Shown: positions 55,640 to 64,000, counted from the first letter of the stretch. The stretch is 64,000 bases of DNA from G963663315 sp963668255 (GCA_965116595.1 OZ220708.1:2604001-2668000); one strand, 5' to 3'. Notes: generated from the sequence alone by a model not told the origin. Program-made: numbers and translations.

Positions 55640-56563
55640 ATGACTTCCTATATTCTTCGGCGGTTCATGATCGCCGTACCGACGATCCTGATCCTGATCA
55701 TATTTTCGTTCATGTTGATGTATGCAGCCCCCGGCAGTCCTTTTGTCGGGGAACGCCCGTTATCCCCGGAAGTCCTCGAAAATATTGAAGCCAAATACGG
55801 CCTCGATCGTCCGTTTTACGAGCAGATGTTCAACTATATCCGGGGCATCGTCGTCGACTTCGACTTCGGACCTTCCTTTATCTACAAGGACCGCACCGTC
55901 AACGACATCATCGCACAGGGGTTCCCCGTAACCCTCACCTATGGCTTCCTGGCCTTTGTCATCAGCGTCAGTACAGGAACATTACTGGGTGTGGCCGCAG
56001 CGGTCCGCCAGAACACCTGGCTCGATTATCTGGCAGTCGGCGTATCGATCGGCGCACAAGTGCTGCCCAATTTTGTAATGGCGCCAATCCTCGTGCTGGT
56101 ATTCACTCTCTGGCTTGGCTGGCTGCCGGGAGGCGGCTGGCAGGGCGGCCAGCTTCCTTATCTGGTGATGCCGGTGATCGCCCTTTCGACCAGCTTTATG
56201 GCATCAATTGCACGAATAACCCGATCATCGATGCTGGAGGTACTGAATTCCGATTTCATTCTTACTGCACGCGCCAAGGGTCTGCCTCTGCGCCGGGTAA
56301 TATTTCGTCATGCCCTGAAACCGGCCATGCTGCCGGTCATCTCCTACCTCAGCCCCACCTTTGTCGGTATGATCACTGGCTCAGTGGTGATCGACATGTA
56401 CTTTTCAACCGGCGGCATCGGACAGTATTTCGTCAATGCCGCCATCAATCGGGATTATTCGCTGATCATGGGAGTCACTATCCTTACCGGCACGTTGACG
56501 GTGCTGTTCAACCTGCTGGCCGATGTGGCCTACGCACTGATCGACCCCAGGATACGCTATTGA
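55640..56563 (+). CDS. oppB: oligopeptide ABC transporter permease OppB
   Basis: The 307-residue membrane protein has six predicted helices, the N-terminal helix MTSYILRRFMIAVPTILILI, and the binding-protein-dependent transport EAA loop (ARAKGLPLRRVIFRHALKPA). It begins 18 bases after oppA. The order oppA-B-C-D-F is canonical, so this is the first permease subunit. Confidence 0.94.
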   Translation: MTSYILRRFMIAVPTILILIIFSFMLMYAAPGSPFVGERPLSPEVLENIEAKYGLDRPFYEQMFNYIRGIVVDFDFGPSFIYKDRTVNDIIAQGFPVTLTYGFLAFVISVSTGTLLGVAAAVRQNTWLDYLAVGVSIGAQVLPNFVMAPILVLVFTLWLGWLPGGGWQGGQLPYLVMPVIALSTSFMASIARITRSSMLEVLNSDFILTARAKGLPLRRVIFRHALKPAMLPVISYLSPTFVGMITGSVVIDMYFSTGGIGQYFVNAAINRDYSLIMGVTILTGTLTVLFNLLADVAYALIDPRIRY

Positions 56564-56582
56564 ACCGCGGTTGGAGGATCTG

Positions 56583-57509
56583 ATGTACCTTCCGATTCGG
56601 ATACGGATCAAAACCGCTGATGCGCCGGGGAGCGTAACCGGACGCTCGCTGTGGCAGGATGCCGGTACACGGTTTTTTCGCAATCGCGCCGCAGTCATAA
56701 GTCTTCTGGCCCTTTTGTCTGTGGGCGTATTTGCCATCGCCGGTCCCTGGCTGGCTGACTGGTCCGATGATGCAATTGACTGGAATGTCCTCGGCAACGT
56801 CAAATCAGTCGGCATACCTTCATTTGAAACCGGCCATTATTTCGGCACTGATGAACTTGGGCGCGACCTGTTCGTCCGTACCGCCAAGGGCGCCCGGGTA
56901 TCGCTGATGGTGGGCGTTATCGGCGCCTTGATCGCGGTCGTCGTCGGCACACTCTACGGCACCGTGGCCGGCTATTTTGGTGGTAAAACCGACAGCATCA
57001 TGATGCGGATCGTCGATGTCATGATGTCGATCCCGTACATGTTCGTGCTGATCCTGTTGCTTGTGGTTTTCGGTCGTTCGATTATCCTTTTGTTCATCGG
57101 TATAGGACTGGTTTCCTGGCTCGACATGGCGCGCATCATACGAGGCCAGACGCTCAGCATCAAGAACCTGGAATTTGTCGAAAATGCGGTCGTCACCGGG
57201 GTCCCGCCCGCTTCGATCATCCTGCGCCACATCATCCCGAACCTTCTCGGAATTGCCATCGTTTACGCCACTTTACTTGTTCCGAACATGATCATTTACG
57301 AAAGTTTCATCAGTTTTCTGGGGCTTGGCGTACAGGAACCCGACACATCGCTCGGCGCATTGATCAGCAGCGGCGCTTCACAGATGCAGTATGGCACGCT
57401 CTGGCAACTCGGCTTCCCGCTGTTTTTCTTCATCGTCACGCTCTCCGGATTTTTCTTTTTGGGGGACGGCTTGCGTGATGCGCTCGACCCGAAGGACAGC
57501 GGCCGATGA
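56583..57509 (+). CDS. oppC: oligopeptide ABC transporter permease OppC
   Basis: From ATG 56583, which has GGAGG at the right distance, the protein has 308 residues; an upstream TTG (56571) is less likely. It has the OppC N-terminal segment ending in FRNRAAVISLLALLSVG, HYFGTDELGRDLFVRTAKGA and the EAA loop ENAVVTGVPPASIILRHIIPN. It overlaps oppD by four bases. Confidence 0.94.
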   Translation: MYLPIRIRIKTADAPGSVTGRSLWQDAGTRFFRNRAAVISLLALLSVGVFAIAGPWLADWSDDAIDWNVLGNVKSVGIPSFETGHYFGTDELGRDLFVRTAKGARVSLMVGVIGALIAVVVGTLYGTVAGYFGGKTDSIMMRIVDVMMSIPYMFVLILLLVVFGRSIILLFIGIGLVSWLDMARIIRGQTLSIKNLEFVENAVVTGVPPASIILRHIIPNLLGIAIVYATLLVPNMIIYESFISFLGLGVQEPDTSLGALISSGASQMQYGTLWQLGFPLFFFIVTLSGFFFLGDGLRDALDPKDSGR

Positions 57510-58474
57510 GCCTGTTGCAGGTTCGCAACCTGGAAGTGACTTTCGCGACTGAGGATGGCCCCGTGCATGCAGTCAACGGAGTTGACTTCGATGTCGACCC
57601 CGGTGAGATTCTGGCAATCGTAGGTGAAAGCGGCTCCGGCAAAAGCCAGACGGCTTTTGCAATCATGGGGCTGCTCTCGCGCCGGGGACAGGCAAGCGGC
57701 TCAGTACAGTTCGACGGCAGGGAAATTCTCGGTATCCCGGAACCTGAGCTTGCCGGAATCCGGGCAACCGAAATCGCGATAATCTTCCAGAACCCAATGA
57801 CTTCCCTGAATCCCTTCATGCGCATTTCCGACCAGATGACCGAAGTGCTGATGCAGCATGAAAACCTGTCGAAACGAGCCGCGCTCGATCAGTGCATCCA
57901 GATGCTTGAAGCAGTGCAGATACCGGATGCCCGGGAGCGGATCGGCATGTTCTCGCACGAATGTTCGGGCGGAATGCGCCAGAGAATCATGACAGCCATA
58001 TCACTTCTTTGCCGCCCCCGGATTCTGATTGCAGATGAACCGACAACAGCGCTCGATGTCACCGTTCAGGCGCAGATTGTCGACCTTTTGAAGAATATCC
58101 GGGATCAATTCGGCACGACCATCATCCTGATTACCCATGACCTTGGACTGGTTGCCGGAATAAGTGACCGGATCATGGTAATGTACGGCGGACAGGTCAT
58201 GGAATGCGGGCCGACGGATGCGATCTTCTCTGCTCCCGGCCACCCCTATACGTCTGCGCTGCTTGACACCATTCCCCGCCTTGACCGCGGCCAGGAAGAA
58301 CTGCGCGTGATTGTCGGCGATCCTCCCGATATGCTTGCTCTGCCTGCGGGTTGTCCGTTCCAACCCCGATGCCCCGCCCGCCTGCCGAAATGCGCCGACA
58401 ACCGACCGGTTCTCGAAACTACCGGCAAGCGGTCGCGGGCCTGTCACATCGACTTCCCGGCAACATCACAATGA
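57506..58474 (+). CDS. oppD: oligopeptide ABC transporter ATPase OppD
   Basis: The 322-residue ATPase has Walker A GESGSGKSQTAF, Q-loop FQNPMTSLNPF, signature CSGGMRQRI, Walker B ILIADEPTTALD and a C-terminal cysteine-rich segment (GCPFQPRCPARLPKC) that in OppD/F proteins binds an iron-sulfur cluster. It starts within ATGA shared with oppC and ends within ATGA shared with oppF. Confidence 0.95.
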   Translation: MSLLQVRNLEVTFATEDGPVHAVNGVDFDVDPGEILAIVGESGSGKSQTAFAIMGLLSRRGQASGSVQFDGREILGIPEPELAGIRATEIAIIFQNPMTSLNPFMRISDQMTEVLMQHENLSKRAALDQCIQMLEAVQIPDARERIGMFSHECSGGMRQRIMTAISLLCRPRILIADEPTTALDVTVQAQIVDLLKNIRDQFGTTIILITHDLGLVAGISDRIMVMYGGQVMECGPTDAIFSAPGHPYTSALLDTIPRLDRGQEELRVIVGDPPDMLALPAGCPFQPRCPARLPKCADNRPVLETTGKRSRACHIDFPATSQ

Positions 58475-59457
58475 CGACATTGCTGACCGTCGAAAATCTT
58501 GGGATCGACTTCCAGGTCCCCACCCGCAACCACTGGCCCTGGACGCCGCCGCGAACCCTGACGGCTGTCAGCGGAATCTCGTTCGACCTCGACAGACAGG
58601 AAACACTCGGTATTGTCGGCGAAAGCGGATCGGGTAAAACCACGCTTGTCCGGGCCATCGTCGGTACAGTCCCGATCAGCGCCGGGCGGGTATTATGGGA
58701 CGGGACGGACCTGACCCGCATGGACCGTCGTTCACGACGTAGGGTCCGCAGGGATATGCCGATGATTTTTCAGGATCCTCTTGCAGCGCTGAATCCCCGC
58801 ATGACCGTAGGACAAATCATAGCGGAGCCGCTTCACACGCACATCCCGGATATTTCAAAGACCGAAGTCCGCTCCCGCGTCGGTGAGATCATGGAGCGGG
58901 TCGGACTCCTGCCCAACCTGGCCAACCGGTACCCGCATGAATTCTCCGGCGGTCAGTGCCAGCGTATCGGAATTGCCCGTGCACTCATTTTGAAACCCCG
59001 GCTCGTCATCTGCGACGAACCGGTTGCCGCACTGGATGTATCCGTGCGGGCGCAGGTGGTCAACCTGTTACGGGATCTTCAACGCGAATTCGGGCTGGCG
59101 ATGATTGTGATCAGCCATGATCTGAGCGTGGTCAGAAGCATTTCAAACCGCACCCTGGTAATGTATCTCGGGCAAATGATGGAACTCGCAACGACCTCGA
59201 GACTGCTCTCCGAACCACACCATCCTTATACCCGTGCACTTATTTCGTCGGTCCCGATTCCCGACCCGGTTGCGGAACGGATGCGGCCTCGACCCATCCT
59301 TCAGGGCAGCCTTCCGTCGCCGTTCGACCCACCCGCGGGGTGTGCGTTTGAAAGCCGATGCCCACAGGCCCAGGAAAACTGCGCCCGCAACCGACCGGCG
59401 CTTGAAAGAATTGCTGCCAACCACCTGGTCGCATGCCCGTATCACGGGCAATCATAA
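58471..59457 (+). CDS. oppF: oligopeptide ABC transporter ATPase OppF
   Basis: From ATG 58471 (four-base overlap with oppD) it has 328 residues; the longer frame to 58351 is read-through over oppD. Walker A GESGSGKTTLVRAIVG, signature FSGGQCQRIGIARAL, Walker B LVICDEPVAALDVSV, and a C-terminal CAFESRCPQAQENC. It is the second ATPase of the operon and ends 15 bases before the convergent dppF fragment. Confidence 0.94.
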   Translation: MTTLLTVENLGIDFQVPTRNHWPWTPPRTLTAVSGISFDLDRQETLGIVGESGSGKTTLVRAIVGTVPISAGRVLWDGTDLTRMDRRSRRRVRRDMPMIFQDPLAALNPRMTVGQIIAEPLHTHIPDISKTEVRSRVGEIMERVGLLPNLANRYPHEFSGGQCQRIGIARALILKPRLVICDEPVAALDVSVRAQVVNLLRDLQREFGLAMIVISHDLSVVRSISNRTLVMYLGQMMELATTSRLLSEPHHPYTRALISSVPIPDPVAERMRPRPILQGSLPSPFDPPAGCAFESRCPQAQENCARNRPALERIAANHLVACPYHGQS

Positions 59458-59472
59458 CCCGCATCATTCTTC

Positions 59473-59976
59473 TCAAAACCAGGTATTGCTTTCGTCTGCT
59501 ACGCCGTGGCAAGCGACCAGATTACCCGAATCGGATTTTTTCAGCTCGGGAATGACCTGTCTGCAAATTTCCCGCGCATGCGGGCAACGGGAGTGAAATA
59601 CGCATCCGGCCGGGAGATTCATCGGTGATGGCGCCTCCCCTTCCAGCTTGACATAGCGGGTATCGTGACCGGCTTTATCCCTGCCCAGCTTTGGCGTCGC
59701 GCTTAGCAGCGCCCGGGTATAGGGGTGCCTGGGAGTGGAAAATACTGTTGAGGCATTGCCTGATTCACAAATATGACCGAGATACATCACCGCCACCCGG
59801 CTGCCGAAATGCTCAACAACCGAAAGGTCATGAGAGATGAACAGATAAGTCAGGCCGCGTTCTTCCCTGGCCTGCATCAGCAGATTGAGAACCTGTGCCT
59901 GGATTGAAACGTCCAGCGCCGAGACCGGTTCATCCGCGACAATGAATTCCGGATCCACCATCAATGCCCGGGCTAG
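59473..59976 (-). pseudogene. 5'-truncated dipeptide transporter ATPase (DppF-like)
   Basis: Only the C-terminal half remains: LARALMVDPEFIVADEPVSALD (Walker B part), HDLSVVEHFGSRVAVMYLGH, the HPYTRALLSATP helix and the cysteine-rich CVFHSRCPHAREIC. Walker A and signature are gone. Similarity stops just before LARAL, at about 59976, where the IS-like sequence begins; the open frame continues to 60144 through unrelated sequence. It is not a copy of the adjacent oppF: many positions differ. It is probably a former dpp operon end. Confidence 0.85.
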
Positions 59977-61066
59977 CCCGGATATTGCACGAGTAGAGTG
60001 AGATCGGGTTATTTTTGCAGTTCGGGGTGGACACTCGATGCCTGCGTTTGTTTTTCGGTTCGGATCGGCTGTTTTGGAACCGTTTGATGGATTTTGGACG
60101 CACCTTCCCCTACCCCGTTGTTTGTCATGGTGCCGGGGCAGCACTCACGGAGAGTCAGGAAGAGTCCAGACGCCAGGCCACGGTACGAAACAGTTCCTGA
60201 TACGGACAGGCACTGGAAAGCAGCAACCGGATGCGCCGGGTATTGCGCAGCGCCACCGCCCCGACCCGCAACAGGGTCAATCGGATGCGGTTCGGACTGG
60301 CCACGGCCAACGCCGTGTTCTTCAGCGCCAGACGGCGCAATCCCTCAATCAGGGTATAGGCCAACCCCGACAACAACTGCCGGAATTGGTTGGGCCAGAA
60401 ATGGTGACAGGATGCCCGTCCGGCAAACCGGTCCATCTGTTGGTCTTTGATGCGGTTCTCCATGTCCCCACGGGCACAGTACATCCGGTCATACAGATAA
60501 CGGTCGGTCTGCTTCAGGTTGGTCACCACGAAACGGGGGTTGGCTCCACGGGTGCCCTGCTCGGCCTTTACGATTACCCGCCGCGCCCGGTCCCAGGTGC
60601 GCGCCCCATACCACACCGAACCGAATAACCGTTGTTTCCGGCCCGTGGCCTCATACGCTTGCTCGGCCCGCTCCATCAGTCCTTGCGCCTTCTTCTGCAA
60701 GCGGCGGTTGCGAGCCATCCCCACGATATACTGGACCCCACGCGACTCGCACCAACGCAGCATCTTCTAACGGCAAAAACCACTGTCTCCCCGAAAGATG
60801 ATCTCCACCTTCGGCCAACGCGCCCGCAATGCCCGAACCAGCAACGACAGAATCCCCTGAGTATGGTACGCCGCATCTATCCCGCTCGGACGAAGATAAC
60901 TCACTAGCAGGTGACGACCGCAGAACACGTATAACGGTAAATAACAGTACCCGTCATAGTAAGCATGAAAGAATCGGGCCTCCTGATCTCCGTGCAACGG
61001 CGTATCCGTGGCGTCAAAATCCAGAATCAGCCGACGCGGCGGTCTCGGATGGGCCGCCACCAATTC
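59977..61066 (-). mobile_element. IS1380-family element remnant
   Basis: This segment holds a broken IS1380-type transposase gene and about 180 bases of non-coding end sequence. One border is where dppF similarity stops (CCCGGATATTGCACGAG begins at 59977). The other is within the coding part: the transposase N-terminus is missing and the sequence joins the STAND gene near 61066. Terminal inverted repeats and target duplication could not be confirmed, since one end is lost. Confidence 0.75.
60155..61063 (-). pseudogene. IS1380 transposase, N-terminally truncated, with in-frame amber
   Basis: Two in-frame pieces are separated by a single TAG at 60769-60767. The first (98 residues) has the DDE-family start LILDFDATDTPLHGDQEARF and ends GDSGFCR; the second continues with MLRWCESRGVQYIVGMARN and RMYCARGDMENRIKDQQ, which holds the catalytic Glu. 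In relatives GDSGFCR continues into the same helix with a sense codon, often Trp, so the stop looks like TGG changed to TAG. About 100 or more N-terminal residues are absent. The gene cannot make a functional enzyme. Confidence 0.85.
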
Positions 61067-62574
61067 TCGATTAAACCCACTTCAGATTGGAGGGCGTATG
61101 TCGGCACGCTGGGGTTGGCCGCGTAACTCTGGTTCAGCACCTTCGCAAAGAAGGGGCGTCTGACAATCTCTCGCACCTGGGCTGAACCAAACAGAATTGA
61201 CCTCAGATGTGGTTTGGCTTTTGCAAGTGTTTCGGCCTCATTGTCGCTCAGCTGATCAACGCCAAGCGTCTCGACGTCCAGGGCATCAAAGAATTCGCCC
61301 AACCAATTACGAAGCACTTCAATGCTGCTGTCACGAAGGGAGACGACGATACGCCAGTTATCGAGCAGGGGCGACTCCACAATAGTGTCGATCAAGTCGA
61401 TGACGATGGGTTGGTGTTCTTTACTGATGCGATCGATCGCATCGATAAAGAGTGTAGGGGTGCCAGCGGCCCCCACTTCCACTAGAAGTTGCTCCAGAGG
61501 GCCACCCGAGAGACCCTGCGAGGTCGCATAACTGATCCAGTTGGTGCCTTCGAGCTGTTCGGCCTTGAGGAAGAGGATCGGTCCGTGGTTCAACGCGCGC
61601 TGAACTGCTCGCCTCACCACAACAGATTTGCCACTTCCTGGTAGACCACGGACCTGGACGAGGCGAGCCGTGGTGAGTTTGGTATCCAGACTCTCAAGGA
61701 GAGGAGACCGGTCGAGCTTCGTTCCACCAATATCGTCAGGAATGAGATTCGCGTAGTTTTGTGCGAGTTCCGTCAACTTGTTGAGGTCGGAACGAAAGGA
61801 GGCTGCGCCGCGAAGGCGGGCGACAGGTGAGACCGAGTGCACAAGACGGGTACGATCAAACTGCCCTGAACTGCCGGCTGATGATCGGGCCAGTTGAACT
61901 GCTTTTGACCAGACGAGTGGTGCTTTGTCTGCGTCATCGGGAGCGAGGCAATCCCGGATACGATTAACGGCATCAGGGAGATTTGTGCTGCCCTCGCGAA
62001 GAAAGTCGAACTGTATGAGTACGAAGTGACCAAGGAAACGATGCACTTCTTCGCTCGTACATGGTGTCCCCTGCGGCGCGTCCAGTAGGGTCACAATGTC
62101 GTTCTTCACTGCTTTGATGGCTGCGCTGGCACTGCCGCCCTTCGCAAAGCGAGCGTTGAAATGTTCCACCGTCAGACTTTCACGGGCCCAATTGCAAAGG
62201 GTCTTTAACGCCCGTTCTTTGGTAGGGGTGACCGTGCCAACTGCTGACCCGTAGCGGTCTACGTTGATGCGGAAGTCGGGCTTGTTGAGGGTTGCCCAAC
62301 TGTCACGGATGATGTCGCGAAAGTCCTTGTTCGTGCTTGCTTTGCTGATCGTGAGCGAACTCTTTACCTGAAGGCTAAGCCGGGCGGAGTTCTTTGAAGC
62401 ATCTTCAAAATCGACGATCACATCATCAAGTGGTTCCCCGAAATCGCGTTGCTGAACCGAAACTTGGACAACGGCTCGATCACTGATGCCGGGGGCATAC
62501 GCTTCGGCTAGCAGCGCGGTAAGATAGTATGCGGCCACATTGCCCTCACAATGTAAAACCTTCGCCGCCGGCAA
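61027..62574 (-). CDS. nuclease-STAND ATPase fragment (Avs-like defence protein, truncated)
   Basis: The frame gives 515 residues. N-terminal: GNVAAYYLTALLAEAY (residues 11-26), then DDVIVDF (50-56) and LQVKSSLTI (68-76), the spacing and QxK motif of a PD-(D/E)xK nuclease of the Cap4/Mrr kind. Then a P-loop module: Walker A GLPGSGKS (310-317), Walker B TLFIDAIDRI (374-383), VVSLRD sensor (410-415). SEVGLIENWW (497-506) normally continues into a long C-terminal sensor; here the IS remnant cuts it at about 61066. The start is TTG 62574 without a ribosome site, so the 5' end may be lost as well. Confidence 0.75.
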   Translation of the reverse strand: MPAAKVLHCEGNVAAYYLTALLAEAYAPGISDRAVVQVSVQQRDFGEPLDDVIVDFEDASKNSARLSLQVKSSLTISKASTNKDFRDIIRDSWATLNKPDFRINVDRYGSAVGTVTPTKERALKTLCNWARESLTVEHFNARFAKGGSASAAIKAVKNDIVTLLDAPQGTPCTSEEVHRFLGHFVLIQFDFLREGSTNLPDAVNRIRDCLAPDDADKAPLVWSKAVQLARSSAGSSGQFDRTRLVHSVSPVARLRGAASFRSDLNKLTELAQNYANLIPDDIGGTKLDRSPLLESLDTKLTTARLVQVRGLPGSGKSVVVRRAVQRALNHGPILFLKAEQLEGTNWISYATSQGLSGGPLEQLLVEVGAAGTPTLFIDAIDRISKEHQPIVIDLIDTIVESPLLDNWRIVVSLRDSSIEVLRNWLGEFFDALDVETLGVDQLSDNEAETLAKAKPHLRSILFGSAQVREIVRRPFFAKVLNQSYAANPSVPTYALQSEVGLIENWWRPIRDRRVG

Positions 62575-62626
62575 GTTCAGGGGATTGTGGCATCGCTTGC
62601 TTAAAGGATTCGTTGAGTGTAAGCAA

Positions 62627-62845
62627 TCAAACCCGGGCGTTCTTAACAGAATCTGGATTTCTGTTGAGGGGATTATCAGCGAAGTAGGCTTTCCAGAGTC
62701 TGAGAGTCAGTTGATGGACATCCCTGGAAAGATACTGATCGACCCGCCGCAGTATATCCATTAGGTAGACATGGGGATCGACGACCTGTAGCCAGCAGGG
62801 TCTGGAAGTGGAACAGCGAGCATAGCCGATTCGGGTGGCATTCAT
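62627..62845 (-). pseudogene. IS66-family transposase relic
   Basis: About 50 residues are recognisable: VVDPHVYLMDILRRV and TLRLWKAYFADNPLNR, which match the C-terminal end of IS66 transposases (DPYxYLxDVLxR ... WK-FADNPL). The preceding bases read FQTLLAT in another frame, as in the family just before that segment, so a frameshift is also present. It marks the right edge of the island. Confidence 0.65.
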
Positions 62846-62855
62846 GCACGGAAGT

Positions 62856-62893
62856 GTACGATTAGGGGACCTCTAATGTAAATCAAATCGTAC
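62856..62893. repeat. short inverted repeat
   Basis: GTACGATT (62856-62863) and AATCGTAC (62886-62893) are perfect inverted copies separated by 22 bases. It adjoins the IS66 relic and might be an element end or a small hairpin. Confidence 0.4.
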
Positions 62894-62990
62894 CACCTAT
62901 ATGAGACATTCCCGGAGCTGGTTTTCCGGCGTTTCCTCATCAAGGTGAACCACAGTACCGTTACGAATGCGGTTGATCATCGCAATTTGG

Positions 62991-63010
62991 ATTCCCGCTT
63001 CCGCGGGAAT
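62991..63010. repeat. REP-like palindrome
   Basis: ATTCCCGC and GCGGGAAT pair across TTCC, followed by GACG. This is the widespread proteobacterial palindrome whose translation gives VIPAEAGIQ or FPRKRES in shadow frames. It lies between the IS66 relic and the oxygenase gene. Only one copy was seen in the window. Confidence 0.7.
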
Positions 63011-63117
63011 GACGAAAACAGGGGAACCGCCGAAAAAATAAAGGTTACCCGCCGCAATTGCCCCCGGTTTATATATAATGTCATAATCCTGACCCTGGCC
63101 CACTTGGATGATCTGGT

Positions 63118-64000
63118 ATGCCGTACTGGAACAGCCCCCCGAAATTTCCTTCTGTCCTGCCTGACGGGTATCAATATTTTGATGAAGAAGTCGAATTCGA
63201 CCCGGACAGGCATCTTCAACTCGAACCCCCGGAAGAGACGGTGCGGTTGAGTGATCTGGGTTATGATGCAGAAACAATCAAAAAATGCCCGACCGACCTG
63301 GCAATCTCTGGTGCGATTCGGTTGTTATCGGACGAAGGAGTCAAGGTCATGCGGGATACGGCCCTCTCTCTCCGGAAATTTGCAGTCAACTGTGAACGCA
63401 TCGAGAATATGGTTCGCGGCGGCGTTTATCAATCCCGTTTTCTCAGGGATTTCTGCCTTTGCGGCGAGGTCACCGATTTCATCTCGGACATCTTCGGCGC
63501 ACCGGTATCGCCCCATACCATGCCTTTGCACCTGGGGCATCTTAATTTCGCCCCGGACGACCTCACCAAGCCAATTGACAAATGGCACCATGACACGCTG
63601 AGCCTGGATTACGTTTTGATGTTATCTGATCCCGGTCAGCTATTTGGCGGAGAGTTCCAGTACTTCATGGGCACCCGTGAACAGGCGAAAGAAATTTCGG
63701 ACAAGGGTGATTCAATTCCATCGGAACGGATAGTCAGTCCCCGATTTCCCGGCGCGGGTTATGCTGTTGCACTGCACGGCTACATGGTGGTGCATCGCGG
63801 CGCAAGACTCACCCGACCTGGAGAACGCATCACCATGGTCAATGGCTATGTCCCGTTGAACACTGAAATTGACGATGTCTGCCGATTCCCGGATCTATCC
63901 CTGGTAGACCCTCACCATGTACTCTTTGCCGAGTGGGCGCGACACAAGGCGTGGCTGTCCATGGGCCGATTGCAGACCCTGGTCGATGAAATCCCCTTTA
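63118..64000 (+). CDS. 2-oxoglutarate/Fe(II)-dependent oxygenase, partial
   Basis: The frame is open from ATG 63118 to the window end, 294 codons, with no stop. WHHDTLSLDYVLML around residues 156-169 holds the HxD metal pair, GGEFQYF follows, and VVHRGARLTRPGERITM around 223-240 has the distal His and the Arg that binds 2-oxoglutarate. This suits the phytanoyl-CoA dioxygenase-like branch. Substrate is unknown. TATAAT at 63074-63079 may be its promoter. It lies right after the island with the IS and defence remains, so it may belong to accessory DNA. Confidence 0.75.
   Translation, partial: MPYWNSPPKFPSVLPDGYQYFDEEVEFDPDRHLQLEPPEETVRLSDLGYDAETIKKCPTDLAISGAIRLLSDEGVKVMRDTALSLRKFAVNCERIENMVRGGVYQSRFLRDFCLCGEVTDFISDIFGAPVSPHTMPLHLGHLNFAPDDLTKPIDKWHHDTLSLDYVLMLSDPGQLFGGEFQYFMGTREQAKEISDKGDSIPSERIVSPRFPGAGYAVALHGYMVVHRGARLTRPGERITMVNGYVPLNTEIDDVCRFPDLSLVDPHHVLFAEWARHKAWLSMGRLQTLVDEIPF

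Noticed and set aside
58351..58470. Extended N-terminus of OppF
   Set aside because: It reads over oppD in another frame; ATG 58471 shares ATGA with the oppD stop, as usual in this operon.
60038..60628. 196-residue plus-strand frame across the IS1380 remnant
   Set aside because: Antisense to the recognisable transposase; composition is Gln/Pro/Arg-rich.
62897..63277. 126-residue minus-strand frame between IS66 relic and oxygenase
   Set aside because: It contains VIPAEAGIQ, the translation of the REP palindrome, and runs antisense into the oxygenase gene.
1..64000. CRISPR arrays, rRNA genes and prophage genes
   Set aside because: I looked for regular direct repeats with spacers, rRNA sequence and phage structural or integrase genes and saw none.

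Overview
The window is a 64 kb piece of a gammaproteobacterial chromosome of moderate GC content. The gene set points to that class: LapA/LapB, CsiV beside mfd, RsmJ, oligoribonuclease, BamE, IHF-beta, the gyrA-pheA-tyrA-aroA-cmk-rpsA-ihfB supraoperon and the queG/tsaE-ami-mutL-miaA-hfq-hflX block. I cannot name a genus. It reads as a free-living heterotroph with an LPS-bearing outer membrane.

Layout. 0-8 kb: end of a large NAD-glutamate dehydrogenase, chaC, a HIT protein, ispF-ispD, then divergent mfd-csiV. 8-22 kb, minus strand: a long gene train running gyrA, pheA, tyrA, aroA, cmk, rpsA, ihfB, lapA, lapB, heptose kinase, hldD, an RmlA-like protein with an eroded active site, then methylthioinosine phosphorylase. 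22-30 kb, minus strand: a CLC channel with unusual gate residues, tsaE, amidase, mutL, miaA, hfq, hflX. 30-33 kb: queG, orn, rsmJ, fabI. 33-40 kb, more GC-rich by eye: a four-gene envelope cluster (DUF1302 barrel, DUF1329, YCF48-like, RND/MMPL). 40-52 kb: an orphan aldehyde:ferredoxin oxidoreductase, DUF1285, hrcA, nadK, recN, a GNAT protein, bamE, dsbC, mdh, mltD, a family 4 uracil-DNA glycosylase and leuA. 52.7-53.4 kb has no conventional protein gene. It holds a candidate leucine leader peptide and a tRNA-Arg(CCU) gene split by a 240-nt group I intron. 53.4-59.5 kb: an Lrp-type regulator and a five-gene peptide ABC transporter operon. 59.5-63.1 kb: a decayed accessory island with a 5'-truncated dppF, an IS1380-family remnant, the N-terminal part of a nuclease plus STAND ATPase (an Avs-like defence protein), an IS66 relic and a REP-like palindrome. 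63.1 kb to the end: an unassigned 2-oxoglutarate/Fe(II) oxygenase running off the edge.

The strongest unusual items are these. (1) The self-splicing-type group I intron in the anticodon loop of tRNA-Arg(CCU): P3 and P7 pair through base changes that compensate relative to the Azoarcus tRNA-Ile intron as I remember it. (2) The truncated nuclease-STAND defence gene between two IS remnants. (3) A CLC protein with Tyr in place of the external gating Glu and Val in place of the internal proton Glu. (4) An RmlA homologue that has lost several near-invariant catalytic residues, translationally coupled to hldD. (5) The DUF1302-DUF1329-YCF48-RND cluster as a probable envelope-spanning transport system. 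(6) The possible leucine-rich leader peptide ahead of leuA.

All calls come from reading the sequence and remembered family features. No database search, folding or alignment program was run. Start codons are my choice where several were possible.
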